Positions 1 through 8,827 of a stretch of DNA of 64,000 bases are shown piece by piece. This stretch comes from Kitasatospora sp. GAS204B (lineage in GTDB: Bacteria; Actinomycetota; Actinomycetes; Streptomycetales; Streptomycetaceae), in the NCBI RefSeq assembly GCF_029892155.1, contig NZ_JARZAG010000003.1, positions 310,001-374,000 on the forward strand, written 5' to 3'. A program made the translations under genes and the position numbers. How positions within the stretch are numbered: the stretch's first letter is position 1; the number at the start of each line of letters is the position of its first letter. The notes under the pieces are model-generated. The model worked only from the letters and a program-made list of their open reading frames with translations, did no database searches and was not told the DNA's origin.

Positions 1-449
1 TCTCGCTGCCCGACACCCTGGGCATCGCGCGGCGCGCGGTCACCCCGGCCTGCGGCGCCCCGGCGGAACCGGACGCGGATCGCGCCGGCGCGCCGCCTGC
101 GGACCCCGCCGGGCGGGCGGCGCTCGACGCGGCGGCCGCCTGGGTGGTCGAACGCGGCTGGCAGGTGCGGCCCGGCGGGCCGGCCTGCGCGTCACTCGCG
201 CAACTGATCCGCACCCTGCACGAACTCGGTCGACCCGACCTGCTGGAGCTGCTCGACGAGTACGCGACGGCGGCCGAACGGCTGGCCGCCGCCGAGCTGG
301 CGCTGGTCGACCGACGGGCGGACCCGGACGGGCGGCTGGAGGGCGCGGTGCTCGGCACGGTGCTGGGTGACGCGCTGCTCGCCACCCTGCGGCGGCTCGC
401 CCAGGAGGACGCCTCGCGGCGGACCTTCACCGCCCCTACGGTTCTCTGA
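1..449 (+). CDS. C-terminal part of an unknown protein (5' end outside window)
   Basis: The reading frame is open from base 3 and ends at the TGA at 447-449, so only the last ~148 residues are visible. The segment is Ala/Leu/Arg-rich and looks helical, with a hydrophilic Ala-Glu-Leu stretch near the end. No motif is recognised. It converges on the Ser/Thr kinase gene, whose stop lies 8 bp away on the other strand. The coding call rests on frame openness and typical actinomycete codon bias; the function is unknown. Confidence 0.6.
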   Translation, partial: SLPDTLGIARRAVTPACGAPAEPDADRAGAPPADPAGRAALDAAAAWVVERGWQVRPGGPACASLAQLIRTLHELGRPDLLELLDEYATAAERLAAAELALVDRRADPDGRLEGAVLGTVLGDALLATLRRLAQEDASRRTFTAPTVL

Positions 450-456
450 CGAAGCG

Positions 457-2094
457 TCAGTTGCCGCCGTTGTCACCGACGTTGCCGGGGTCGATGGCGT
501 TTCCCGGGTCGTTGGCGCCGCCGCCCTGGGCGTTCAGCGAGTTGATGATCGAGCCGAGCTGGTGCTGCCAGGAGGCGTTGGTCTGAGCGTCCACCGTGTG
601 CTTCTTCGCCAGGTCCCGGACCTGCTTCTGCGCCGCCTTCAGCGCCTGGACCGCGTCCTGCGGCTTGTTGGCGGTGGCCGCCGCCGCGGCGACGTCCAGC
701 GTGTGCACCAGCGGCGCCTGCCGGTCCTTCGGCAGCGGGGCGGCGGCAATCTCGGCGCGCAGCGCGCCGATCGCGGCCACCGGGGTCGCCGGGCTGGGCT
801 TGGCCGGCGAGGTCGGCTGGCTCGGCACGGTGCTCGGCGCGGGGGCGCCGGGGGCAGCGGCGGTCGAGCCGGCGGCGGGCGGTGTGCTGCTCTGCTGCCC
901 GCTGCTGCCCGTCGAGGAGGAGGGGTTGGCGAAGACCAGCGCGCCGACCAGGCCCAGCACCGCCAGCCCCGCCGCTCCGAGCACCAGCGCCATGGTGCGG
1001 CGCGGGCGCCCGGCGGGGGCGGCCGAGTCGGCGCCGTCCGCGTAGTGGCCGTCGAAACCTACGAAGCCGTCGCGGCCGGGGTGTTCGGACTGCGCGGCCA
1101 GCACCGAGGTGGGCGCGGCCCCGCCACCGAACGGCCGCGGCTCGGATATCGGGCCCGGCATCGGCGGCAGCATGGTGGTGCGATCGCCGTCCGTCCCGGT
1201 CCCCGTCCCAGTCCCCGTTCCCGGGGTGGGCATGGGCGTGGCCAGCAGCTCCGCCGTGCGGTCCACCACCCCCGCCACGGTCACCGCCGCGAGCAGCTCC
1301 GCCCGGGCGGCGCCCGCGCTGGCCGGCCGGTCCGCCGGGCGCTTGGCCAGCAGGCGCGCCACCACCAGGTCGAGTGCGGGCGGCACGTCGGGGCGCTGCC
1401 GGCTGACCGGCGCGGCCTCCTCGGTGACCTGCTTGAACGCGGTCGCGACCGGCGTCTCGGCGGTGAACGGCGGCTGCCCGGTGAGCATCTCGGTGAGCAC
1501 GCAGCCCAGCGCGTAGAGGTCGGTGCGGCCGTCCACCTCGCCCGCGGTGGCCTGCTCGGGCGACAGGTAGGCGGCGGTGCCGAGCACGGTGGCGGTCTGG
1601 GTCAGCTGCTGCCCGGCGGCCGAGGCGCGGGCGATGCCGAAGTCGACGACCTTGACACCGCCGTCGTCGGTGATCATCACGTTGGCCGGCTTGACGTCCC
1701 GGTGCACCAGGCCGGCCGCGTGCGCGACCTCCAGTGCCTCGCACATCGCCGCCGCGATCCCGACCGCCCGCTCGATCGGCAGCGGCCCCTGCTCGGCCAG
1801 TACCGAGGCGAGCGACCGGCCCCGGATCAGCTCCATCACGATGTACGGGGAGCCCTCGTCCATGCCGGAGTCGAAGACCATGGCGATCCGCGGGTGCACC
1901 AGCATCGCGGCGTGCTGGGCCTCTCGGCCGAACCGCTCGGCGAATCTCGGGTCGTCGGCCAGCGCGTTGTTGAGCACCTTGACCGCCACCGGCCGGCCGA
2001 GCACCCGGTCCATGCCGTGGTACACGGTGGCCATGCCGCCCACCCCGAGGATCCCGACCAGTTCATAACGGCCGTTCAGTGCTCGTCCGATCAC
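457..2094 (-). CDS. Membrane-anchored Ser/Thr protein kinase (PknB-like)
   Basis: This 545-residue Hanks-type kinase has a complete catalytic core: a glycine loop near residues 17-24, the ATP-binding Lys39, the catalytic HRD loop at 131-133 and DFG at 151-153, followed by a GTxxYLSPEQ activation-loop end. After the kinase domain comes a Pro/Gly/Thr-rich juxtamembrane linker with a short Gly-Thr repeat. A single membrane helix lies at about 368-390. The extracellular tail is Ser/Pro/Ala-rich and ends in a helical region; there are no PASTA repeats. The likely role is autophosphorylation and signalling to cytoplasmic substrates from the membrane. ATG start. The substrate cannot be told from sequence. 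Confidence 0.93.
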   Translation of the reverse strand: MIGRALNGRYELVGILGVGGMATVYHGMDRVLGRPVAVKVLNNALADDPRFAERFGREAQHAAMLVHPRIAMVFDSGMDEGSPYIVMELIRGRSLASVLAEQGPLPIERAVGIAAAMCEALEVAHAAGLVHRDVKPANVMITDDGGVKVVDFGIARASAAGQQLTQTATVLGTAAYLSPEQATAGEVDGRTDLYALGCVLTEMLTGQPPFTAETPVATAFKQVTEEAAPVSRQRPDVPPALDLVVARLLAKRPADRPASAGAARAELLAAVTVAGVVDRTAELLATPMPTPGTGTGTGTGTDGDRTTMLPPMPGPISEPRPFGGGAAPTSVLAAQSEHPGRDGFVGFDGHYADGADSAAPAGRPRRTMALVLGAAGLAVLGLVGALVFANPSSSTGSSGQQSSTPPAAGSTAAAPGAPAPSTVPSQPTSPAKPSPATPVAAIGALRAEIAAAPLPKDRQAPLVHTLDVAAAAATANKPQDAVQALKAAQKQVRDLAKKHTVDAQTNASWQHQLGSIINSLNAQGGGANDPGNAIDPGNVGDNGGN

Positions 2095-2476
2095 TGGTCC
2101 CGCTCCTCACACTCCATCGGCCGGGTACTCACGCGCCCGGCACTCGCGCCATGATCCGGCATCATCGCGACATACCCCCAGTCGGGGTACCGCAGAGGGT
2201 ATCGGCGGATCCGACGCGGGCCTCTGGTACGGGCATCCGGGTGTGGACGCCCGGTGAGTACGGACGTGGGTTCGCGCCGGCCGGTTGCCGTCGTTCGTAC
2301 AGGACCACCGAGCACCCGCCGAGACTCGCCGACCACCGGCACGGCCGGCCCCTCAAGGTGTCACTTCGTGCGCGGTGTCTGGCCAAGTGCTTAACGCGGA
2401 AGTAACTTACCGGCCAGTTCCTCGGCGCACCCCCACGCGCCGTTCGCACACCTCCTACCCCACCCGGAGGACAGCC
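2095..2476. other. Divergent intergenic region between kinase and lipase genes
   Basis: This 382-bp stretch separates the divergently transcribed kinase and lipase genes and must carry both promoters. An in-frame extension of the lipase ORF reaches back to 2285, but the strong ribosome-binding site and signal peptide at 2477 make that extension non-coding. No operator or riboswitch is recognised. Confidence 0.5.
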
Positions 2477-3421
2477 ATGTCTGGAACACCCCTGCGCCCA
2501 CCCCTGCCCAGAACCGGCTTCGGCCGCCGCCTCGCGTCGCTGGCCGCCGGCTGCGGCCTGCTCGGCGCCGCGCTGGCCGGGGCCGCCGACCCCGCCCAGG
2601 CCGCCGTCCGCGGCAGCGGCGGCGACCCGATCGCCGCCGCGCAGGCGCTCGCCGCCCCCGGCGTGCCCGGGGCCAACGACTGGTCCTGCCACCCGAGCGC
2701 GGCCCACCCGCGCCCGGTCGTGCTGGTCCACGGCACCTTCGCCAACGGCTCGGTCAACTGGCTGACCATCGCCCCCGCGCTGGCCGCCAACGGCTACTGC
2801 GTCTACGCCTTGACCTACGGCGCGGTGCCGAACGTGCCGGTGCTGCGGGCGATCGCCCCGGTGGCCGACTCCGCCCAGCAGTTGGCCACCTTCGTGGACG
2901 GCGTGCTGGCGGCGACCGGCAGCGGCCAGGTCGACCTCGTCGGCCACAGCCAGGGCGGCATGATGCCGCGGTACTACCTCAAGTTCGACGGCGGCGCGGC
3001 CAAGGTGCACACCCTGGTCGGGCTCGCCCCGAGCAACCACGGCACCACGCTGGACGGCCTGACCACGCTGGCCCAGTCGTTCCCCGGCGCCCAGGCCGTG
3101 GTCAGCTCCGCCTGCCCCGCCTGCGCGGACCAGGAGGTCGGCTCGGCCACGCTCGACCAGCTGAACGCGGGCGGCGACACCATGCCGGGCGTGGACTACA
3201 CGGTGATCGCCACCGAGGACGACGAGGTGGTCACCCCGTACACCTCGCAGTTCCTCAGCGGCCCGAACGTGGAGAACGTGACGGTCCAGGCGCTCTGCCC
3301 GCTCAACCACCCCGACCACGTGCTGATGGCCACCGACCTGGTGGTGCTGCACGAGGTCCGGCACGCGCTCGACCCCGCCCACGTGGGCGAGGCCGACTGC
3401 TCGGCCAACCTGACCGGCTGA
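2477..3421 (+). CDS. Secreted alpha/beta-fold lipase/esterase (class 2 lipase-like)
   Basis: The 314-residue product starts at an ATG 6 nt after a GGAGG site. A signal peptide (arginine pair, hydrophobic core, Ala-Gln-Ala cleavage-like site) ends near residue 42. The mature enzyme has an oxyanion HGTF motif, the GHSQGG nucleophile elbow with Ser158, an acidic residue in the EDDEVVTPYTS segment and a late His in NHPDHV. That is the order expected of extracellular actinomycete triacylglycerol lipases. Paired cysteines suggest disulfides. Expected role: hydrolysis of lipid esters outside the cell. A hairpin terminator follows the stop. Confidence 0.9.
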   Translation: MSGTPLRPPLPRTGFGRRLASLAAGCGLLGAALAGAADPAQAAVRGSGGDPIAAAQALAAPGVPGANDWSCHPSAAHPRPVVLVHGTFANGSVNWLTIAPALAANGYCVYALTYGAVPNVPVLRAIAPVADSAQQLATFVDGVLAATGSGQVDLVGHSQGGMMPRYYLKFDGGAAKVHTLVGLAPSNHGTTLDGLTTLAQSFPGAQAVVSSACPACADQEVGSATLDQLNAGGDTMPGVDYTVIATEDDEVVTPYTSQFLSGPNVENVTVQALCPLNHPDHVLMATDLVVLHEVRHALDPAHVGEADCSANLTG

Positions 3422-3433
3422 GCCGGCCCACGT

Positions 3434-3464
3434 CGCTGAGCCCGTTCCGGGGACGGGCCCAGCG
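3434..3464. terminator. Bidirectional terminator between lipase and CDF gene
   Basis: A GC-rich inverted repeat (CGCTG.GCCCGT pairing with ACGGGC.CAGCG around a TCCGGGG loop) sits 13 bp after the lipase stop and 30 bp from the convergent CDF stop. It fits a shared intrinsic-type terminator. Confidence 0.6.
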
Positions 3465-3494
3465 GCGTTTCCTGCCCGCCCGCCCGACGCCTGG

Positions 3495-4094
3495 TCAGCG
3501 CTCGGCCCGAAAGATCTCCAGCGCCTCACGCACCGCGTACCCCACCAGCACGTACCCCGCCAGCGGGTCCGCCCACCACCAGCCGAGCGCGCCGTTGAGC
3601 AGCAGCCCGAGCAGCACCGCGGTGGCGAGCAGGCCGTCGATCAGCGTCACCCGGCCCTCGGTGCGCAGCACCGGGTTGTCGAGCGCCGCCCCCGTGCGGG
3701 CCTTGCCGGCCGCGAGGGCGAACATCACACCGGCGGTGACGGCGGTCCAGACGACGCCCAGCGGCGAGTGGTGCGGACGGAAGCCGGTGACCAGCACGAG
3801 GGTCGACTGGATCGCCAGGTAGCCGGCCAGCAGCGCGAAGCCGCCGCCGATCAGCCGCAGGGCGAGCTGCTGGCGCGCCTTGCCGGTCCCGGTCAGCTCC
3901 CAGAGGACGACGGTGGAGGCGCCGATCTCGATCAGCGAGTCCAGGCCGAACCCGGCCAGCGCCACCGACCGGGCGGCGAGGGCGGCCACGGCGAGCACGG
4001 CGATGCCGACGACGTTCCAGCCGAGGGTGGCGCACTCGAGGGCGATGCCCCGGCGGATCAGGGCCTGACGGGAGATCTCGCGAACAGTCGGCAC
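3495..4094 (-). CDS. CDF-like cation transporter, membrane domain only
   Basis: The open frame extends to 4283, but that would overlap the next gene by about 100 bp. I therefore prefer the internal GTG at 4094, giving about 199 residues beginning with a TVREISRQALIRRG-type segment. Five to six membrane helices follow. The first pair carries the GFGLDSLIEIGAS motif and a later helix carries LIDGLLA and WWWADPLAGYVL, typical of the transmembrane half of cation diffusion facilitators. The cytoplasmic metal-sensing domain of classical CDFs is absent. Likely exports a divalent cation; the substrate is unknown. The start is uncertain. Confidence 0.75.
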   Translation of the reverse strand: MPTVREISRQALIRRGIALECATLGWNVVGIAVLAVAALAARSVALAGFGLDSLIEIGASTVVLWELTGTGKARQQLALRLIGGGFALLAGYLAIQSTLVLVTGFRPHHSPLGVVWTAVTAGVMFALAAGKARTGAALDNPVLRTEGRVTLIDGLLATAVLLGLLLNGALGWWWADPLAGYVLVGYAVREALEIFRAER

Positions 4095-4186
4095 CGGCCG
4101 CAGTCTGCCAGGCACCACCTCACGCCCGCCAGAACCGCTCGCATCGTGGCGGCCCGGCGGTCCCCCGCGCGGCGGAGCCCCGGAAG

Positions 4187-4786
4187 CTAGCCGAACACCA
4201 ACGGGCACCCGCGCCGGAGCGAGTGCTGCGCCGCCCGGAGGTACAGCGCGACGTAGAACGCCGCGTCCAGGTCCTCGCTCCACCGCCCCGGCCGCGCCGC
4301 CGCCAGCTCCTTCGCCGAACCGTCCATGAACCAGATGCTCAGCTCGAGGTTGTCACACATCGCCGGGACCTCGGGCGGCAGTTCGACAGCCGACGCCAAC
4401 TTCTCTGCGACCGCCAGTAGTTGGGGAGCACCGAGCACGATCGTCTCGTCGAAGTAGGCGGATTCGACCGGCAACCGGATCTCCCCCTCGATGGAGCAGG
4501 GCACCAAGACCGTCCAGCAGCTGAGCAGTTCGGCCTCGGCCTGCGAGAGGTGACGTCGGCAGAGCTCGCCGAAGCCGTCCATCCCAGGGCTCAGCTTCTC
4601 CTCGAAGGACTGCCCCGAACCAGGCACGAACTCCGCCCCTTCGGGCATCGACTCGGGCACGGACTCGTACGGCGGCAGCCCACGCCGACGCAGCTCCACG
4701 TTGAGCGCGGCCGCGAGTTCGCCGTAGCCGTCCCCCACCACGTCGAACCACTCCGCCGCGCCGACGCTCACCAGGTAGATGCCCAT
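4187..4786 (-). CDS. Hypothetical protein
   Basis: This 199-residue acidic soluble protein has no signal peptide or membrane helix. It begins MGIYLVSVG and contains a Trp-Phe-Met-Asp segment late in the chain. Codon bias is typical of the region and the frame is clean. It lies upstream of the CDF-like gene on the same strand, and its 3' end would overlap that gene only if the longer CDF start were used. Streptomycetes encode many such single-domain proteins of unknown role; I do not recognise a family. Confidence 0.7.
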   Translation of the reverse strand: MGIYLVSVGAAEWFDVVGDGYGELAAALNVELRRRGLPPYESVPESMPEGAEFVPGSGQSFEEKLSPGMDGFGELCRRHLSQAEAELLSCWTVLVPCSIEGEIRLPVESAYFDETIVLGAPQLLAVAEKLASAVELPPEVPAMCDNLELSIWFMDGSAKELAAARPGRWSEDLDAAFYVALYLRAAQHSLRRGCPLVFG

Positions 4787-4823
4787 GCCCGGAAGCTACC
4801 GAGCCGCACTGACACGATCCGCT

Positions 4824-5573
4824 CTAGCCCGGGCGGCGGGCGATGGTGATGATCTCGCGGCTGGCCGCGGTGATCGGCTCGCGATCCCAGTCGCCGTACT
4901 GCGCCTCGATCTCGAAGCCCGCGTCGGCGAGGAGCGCGTTGAGTGCCCGGACCTCGAGGAAGCGCAGGCTCTCCGAATCGACGCGCAGCACGGTGCCGTC
5001 CGGCTCGGCCACCGTGCCGTGGAACGTCACCACGTCGTCGACGACGGAGTCGACCTCGTGCCAGACGCGCAGTTGGCGACCGAGGAAGTCGACGTCGCCG
5101 ACGTTCGACGGGTTCCACCCCTCCCAGGCCCGCGCCTGCGGGTGGCGGGTTTCGAACACGAAGCGGCCACCCGGGCGCAGGGCCGCGCGGATCGCGGTCA
5201 GCGAGGCGCGCAGGTCGGCCTCGGTGAGGAGGAACTGGAAGGCGTGGCCGGTCATCGTGGCAAGGTCGAAGCCGGCCCCGCTCGTCGCTTGTGCGGCCAC
5301 CCCCTCGACCCAGTCGACGTCCGCGCGGCGGGCGGCCCGGTTCAGCGCCGCCCGGTCGGGGTCGAGGCCGACGAGGCGGCCGCGATGGCCCTGCTCACGC
5401 GCGAGGATCAGCATCGCGCCCGTCCCGCAGCCGACGTCCAGGACCGAATCCGCCGCCATGACCAGCTCGGCGTAGAAGCGGTCGCCGGGCCAGTGGGCGG
5501 GATCCCACGGGTTCAGCACGTCGTACATCACGGCAGCGTCAGCGTCTGAGATCACCGTGGCAGTGTCGGCCAA
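4824..5573 (-). CDS. Class I SAM-dependent methyltransferase
   Basis: The 249-residue product has a Rossmann methyltransferase core. Motif I is VLDVGCGTGAM near residue 45, an acidic residue ends strand 2 (GLDPD), and the post-motif strand LATMTGHAFQFL precedes LRPGGRFVFETRHP, as in UbiE/BioC-like enzymes. The acceptor substrate is unknown. The start appears to be TTG at 5573; its upstream GGGAG is unusually close, so an internal GTG at 5555 is also possible. A degraded copy of this N-terminal region lies about 2.4 kb away near 7925-7985. Confidence 0.85.
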   Translation of the reverse strand: MADTATVISDADAAVMYDVLNPWDPAHWPGDRFYAELVMAADSVLDVGCGTGAMLILAREQGHRGRLVGLDPDRAALNRAARRADVDWVEGVAAQATSGAGFDLATMTGHAFQFLLTEADLRASLTAIRAALRPGGRFVFETRHPQARAWEGWNPSNVGDVDFLGRQLRVWHEVDSVVDDVVTFHGTVAEPDGTVLRVDSESLRFLEVRALNALLADAGFEIEAQYGDWDREPITAASREIITIARRPG

Positions 5574-5643
5574 CTCCCGCGCACCGACAACCGATTAACA
5601 ATCCGCTGGTCCCACGACGGGCGTCGACCCTAGGCTCCGGGCC

Positions 5644-6330
5644 ATGCCCGAGAACCCTTGGTTTGCGATCGACGAACCGGACGAGGACGACTTCTACGAG
5701 TTCAGCGCCACCGAGCTCGCCTTTGTGGAAGCTCTGCGCGAACGCACCGCCTCGTGGGCCGCCGCTGGCGTCGAGGGCCTGGTCGGGCGTTCCGATGAGC
5801 GGGACTCGTTGGTGGCCTACCTGGACTTCTGCGATCCCGGCCTACCCCTCCACCTGGTCGACATCGGAGTGCACTTCTACGGTGACCGGGTCCGGGGTGA
5901 CCGACTGCACAACCAGCTCTACACACTGACCGACCACCCGTCCAGCTGGGCGCTGGAGGCGACCGGCACGATCGAGGAGTTGGCCCAGCAGTCCGCGGAC
6001 TGGTTCGTGTCGGTGCTGCGCAAACCCGTCGTCCTCTACGTCTGGCTGAACCGGGACCGGTGGGCCTACGCGGCACGGTTCGCTTTCGCAGACACCAATC
6101 AGACGATCTGCCAGGTCTACAACACGGATCTCGCCCCGCCAGGACAGGCGGAGGAGCTGGCCGCGGCCGGCCACGTCCACGGGAAGGGCTGGATCCAGAC
6201 CGTCGGACTGCCCGCGCCGACCCTCTACCAGCACATCCGTGGCGACCTGAGCGCCGCCGTCCTGCCGCCAGGCATCCGGGCCGTTACGAAGCGCGGCCCC
6301 ATCGGTGGCATCTGGTACGAAGGCTGGTAG
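5644..6330 (+). CDS. Hypothetical protein
   Basis: This 228-residue protein is divergent from the methyltransferase gene, with a 70-bp shared promoter region. The N-terminus is very acidic (PDEDDFYEF-like) and the body is rich in Trp and Tyr, ending GGIWYEGW. There is no signal peptide, membrane helix or recognised catalytic motif. The frame and codon usage support a real cytosolic protein of unknown function. Confidence 0.7.
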   Translation: MPENPWFAIDEPDEDDFYEFSATELAFVEALRERTASWAAAGVEGLVGRSDERDSLVAYLDFCDPGLPLHLVDIGVHFYGDRVRGDRLHNQLYTLTDHPSSWALEATGTIEELAQQSADWFVSVLRKPVVLYVWLNRDRWAYAARFAFADTNQTICQVYNTDLAPPGQAEELAAAGHVHGKGWIQTVGLPAPTLYQHIRGDLSAAVLPPGIRAVTKRGPIGGIWYEGW

Positions 6331-6429
6331 GCGAGCTCACGTGACCCGATACGTTGGTCATGCCGCTGATGTCGAAGGACGAGCGGCCGGCGGCCGGACC
6401 CTGTAGCCGCGCCGGCCGGCCCCCGGGTG

Positions 6430-7767
6430 CTACAGCTTCCTCGCCTCTCGGACGGTGTGGAGGTGGACCAGGACGTCATAGGCCCGGCCGATGGCGAGCT
6501 CGGGCGTCGGGTCGACCGGGAACTGCGTGCCGACGTCGTACGTCGGGCGCGAGACGTCCAGCCAGGTGCGAGCCGCGGCCGGGGCCTTGCGCAGGTCGGC
6601 GTAGTAGTCGCGGTACCGGACCTGGTCGAGCGTGTACTCGTTCGTGCCGGGGCCGGCAGGGGGGACGGTGAACGTCTTCCAGTCGCCGCCGAGCGCCTGG
6701 TCCTTGGAGAGGAAGGATCCCCGGTCGAAGGTGGTGCCGATGGCGAGGTAGTCCGCGCCCAGGGTGTCGTGGAGGAACGCGCCCTGGGTCTTCGGATACG
6801 TCGTCGGGTCGGTGGCGGTGTAGCCGACATGGTCGTCCTGGGCCGACAGCAGGATCCTGCCGCCGGTGCGCCGCTGCCACCACGTCGTGGTCTCGGCCAT
6901 CACCTGGTCGCGGTAGCGCTCCATGGCGGTCAACGAGGCAGGGTCGTCGACGTTGACGGTGAGGAAGGTGTAGGTCTCGGCGATGTTGCGGGCGTTCTGC
7001 AGGGCGAACTCGAAGTCGTCGTTTCCCGGCTTTCCCTGGCTTTCCATCAGCTCGAGCAGTTGCTGTGCCGTGGCTGCGTTCTGCTGCCGTTCTGCGAGCG
7101 GTCGGTTCAGGTAGCCGATGGCGTCGTCGAGGGGCCGCAGGCCGGTGAGGAGGTCGTTCAGGCGCGGCAGGGACTCCGGATGGGTCCGCCGGACGTAGTC
7201 GGTGACCGCGTCGAAGACGGGCGCGCCGAGGCTGGGCGCGCCGATGTCGTCGCCCAGGAAGTGGACCGGGTGATCGGGGTGTTGGCGGTTGTGGTCGCGC
7301 ATCCACTGGACGAGGGTCACGAACTCCTCGCGGTCCCAGGGGGAACCTGCCATCGTCTCGTGCACGACCTGCCGTGCGTCGCCGTTGCCGTGCTGGAGGT
7401 AGTCGTCGATCCGCAGCCCCGCCGACCAGCTCATCTCCAGGGCGAAGGTGGTGAATCCTTTCTGCTCGACGAGGTAGCGGAAGACCCGGTCCTTCAGCGC
7501 GAAGAACTCGTGCGAGCCGTGCGTGGCCTCGCCCAGGCCCACCACCTTGGCGTCGCCGACCATCACCCCGAGCGGCCGCAGGTCAGCTGTGCCGGTGCCC
7601 GGCTCCGCCGAGAGCAGCGGGTGGGCGATCCGGTCCAGCGCGTGGACGGGGTCCGGCGCGCTGGCGGAGGCGGACACCGCCGGTGACGCGTACGCGGCCG
7701 TCGCGGGAGCCAGCGTCGTGGCCAGGACGATAGCCACGGCAGCTAGCCGCTTCCCACTTCGGATCAT
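6430..7767 (-). CDS. Exported erythromycin-esterase-family protein
   Basis: The ATG at 7767 is preceded by GAGGAG at 7-nt spacing and directly begins a signal peptide (MIRSGKRL, hydrophobic core, TAAYA), so it is preferred over the upstream in-frame start at 7797. The 445-residue protein carries the family signature LGEATHGSHEF with Glu80, His83 and His86 corresponding to the catalytic residues of Ere-type enzymes. Later His/Asp-containing blocks (LLSAQDDHVGYT) are also typical. The family includes macrolide lactone esterases and many homologues of unknown substrate. Secretion argues for an extracellular or cell-wall substrate; macrolide resistance is not implied. Confidence 0.87.
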   Translation of the reverse strand: MIRSGKRLAAVAIVLATTLAPATAAYASPAVSASASAPDPVHALDRIAHPLLSAEPGTGTADLRPLGVMVGDAKVVGLGEATHGSHEFFALKDRVFRYLVEQKGFTTFALEMSWSAGLRIDDYLQHGNGDARQVVHETMAGSPWDREEFVTLVQWMRDHNRQHPDHPVHFLGDDIGAPSLGAPVFDAVTDYVRRTHPESLPRLNDLLTGLRPLDDAIGYLNRPLAERQQNAATAQQLLELMESQGKPGNDDFEFALQNARNIAETYTFLTVNVDDPASLTAMERYRDQVMAETTTWWQRRTGGRILLSAQDDHVGYTATDPTTYPKTQGAFLHDTLGADYLAIGTTFDRGSFLSKDQALGGDWKTFTVPPAGPGTNEYTLDQVRYRDYYADLRKAPAAARTWLDVSRPTYDVGTQFPVDPTPELAIGRAYDVLVHLHTVREARKL

Positions 7768-7917
7768 GTGATCACTCCTCAACCCAGGTGATGTCAAGTG
7801 CTGTTGAGAAGATGATCACTCTCGTGGCAGCCTGGGCGCGCTGGGGCCGACCCGACACTTTCCCTGGGGATAACCCCACAACCGGGCTTCGGGATCCGGC
7901 GCTCCGGACGTGCAGGC

Positions 7918-7986
7918 GGGCTGGGCAGCGCCAGCGTCTGAGATCACCGGGCGTGTGTCTGCCGACTCCTCGCCACCACAACGCCC
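7918..7986 (-). pseudogene. Remnant of a methyltransferase N-terminus
   Basis: A stretch of about 60 bp containing AGCGTCTGAGATCACC and its flanks is nearly the same as the start of the methyltransferase gene at about 5530-5590. Read on the minus strand it gives ADTRPVISDAGAA against ADTATVISDADAA, and then similarity stops. I interpret it as the decayed 5' end of a duplicated methyltransferase gene. Confidence 0.4.
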
Positions 7987-8002
7987 CACGCCAGGGCCGT
8001 GA

Positions 8003-8827
8003 TCAGTGCGCAGGGCGAACCCCGGTGAGCCGGTGCGCCGCGTCAGCGAGGAGAGGGGCCAGTTCCGGGTAGTACCCCCGGTCGACGGCCTGGAGCATCT
8101 CCGCGAGGGCGGCCAGCTGGCCGACACGTCCCGCCGGGGTGTCGAGGATGTCGGAGAACTCCGCGCGGATGCGGTTCGCGACTGCGGGGACGAGAAGGCT
8201 GCTCACCCACAGGAGCGCGGGGTCGTAGCCGACCGGGACGAGTCCCCAGCGCTCCCAGTCCAGGATCATGAACGGCCGCGCGGTCAGGTTGGCCCAGTGC
8301 AGATCTCCGTGACCGGTGATCCGCTCGACCTTGGTGGGGGCCGGGATGCCGAGGTAATTCGGAAACACCTCCGCCATCCATGCCGGCCGCAGGGTGACCT
8401 TCGTACCGGGGGCCGTGGCGATGCCGTTCAACGCGCTCTTCATACCGGCCCACCAACTGTCCCCCAGCTTCGGGTCGTCGCGCAGGTCCGGTGTCGCAGA
8501 CACCACGGGCCCCGTGAAGTCGAAGACGTCAGCCTGGTAGAAGCAGCCGGCCTCGGTCCAGTCCAAGGCGTCGTGCAGCCGTGGGCGCGGAACGGACGCC
8601 GAGATGAACTGCTCCGCTCCGAGGGCTCCTTGGCCGGCTGGCCGGGGAGCGTGGCGGCGGCTGTTGCAGGAGACGCGAAGCCAGACGTCTTCGGCCCGGC
8701 GGCCGATGGTGGTGCCGGAGGTACCGAAGACGGACGGGCCGGAGCAGGCGAGACCGAGGAAGGCGGCGGCCTTGGCGTGTGCACCTTCCATGCGGTGGCG
8801 GGTTGCGTCATCCGGCTGAAAGGACAT
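8003..8827 (-). CDS. APH-fold kinase (aminoglycoside phosphotransferase family)
   Basis: The 274-residue product keeps the catalytic half of the APH/choline-kinase fold: the Brenner motif HGDLHWANL and the metal-binding ILDWERWG block. The N-terminal lobe (GTTIGRRAEDVWLRV, then GAEQF) is divergent. Its ATG overlaps the end of the aldo/keto reductase gene by 20 bp and has an AAGGTG site, so it is translated in the same operon as the JmjC oxygenase and the 46-aa peptide. APH-fold kinases act on antibiotics, small metabolites and, in some RiPP systems, Ser/Thr of peptides. The operon context favours a dedicated biosynthetic or self-protection role over plain resistance (inference). Confidence 0.82.
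   Translation of the reverse strand: MSFQPDDATRHRMEGAHAKAAAFLGLACSGPSVFGTSGTTIGRRAEDVWLRVSCNSRRHAPRPAGQGALGAEQFISASVPRPRLHDALDWTEAGCFYQADVFDFTGPVVSATPDLRDDPKLGDSWWAGMKSALNGIATAPGTKVTLRPAWMAEVFPNYLGIPAPTKVERITGHGDLHWANLTARPFMILDWERWGLVPVGYDPALLWVSSLLVPAVANRIRAEFSDILDTPAGRVGQLAALAEMLQAVDRGYYPELAPLLADAAHRLTGVRPAH

Noticed and set aside
367..2154. 595-codon plus-strand frame over the kinase gene
   Set aside because: It is antisense to a kinase with all catalytic motifs, has no own domains, and its composition is typical of a high-GC shadow.
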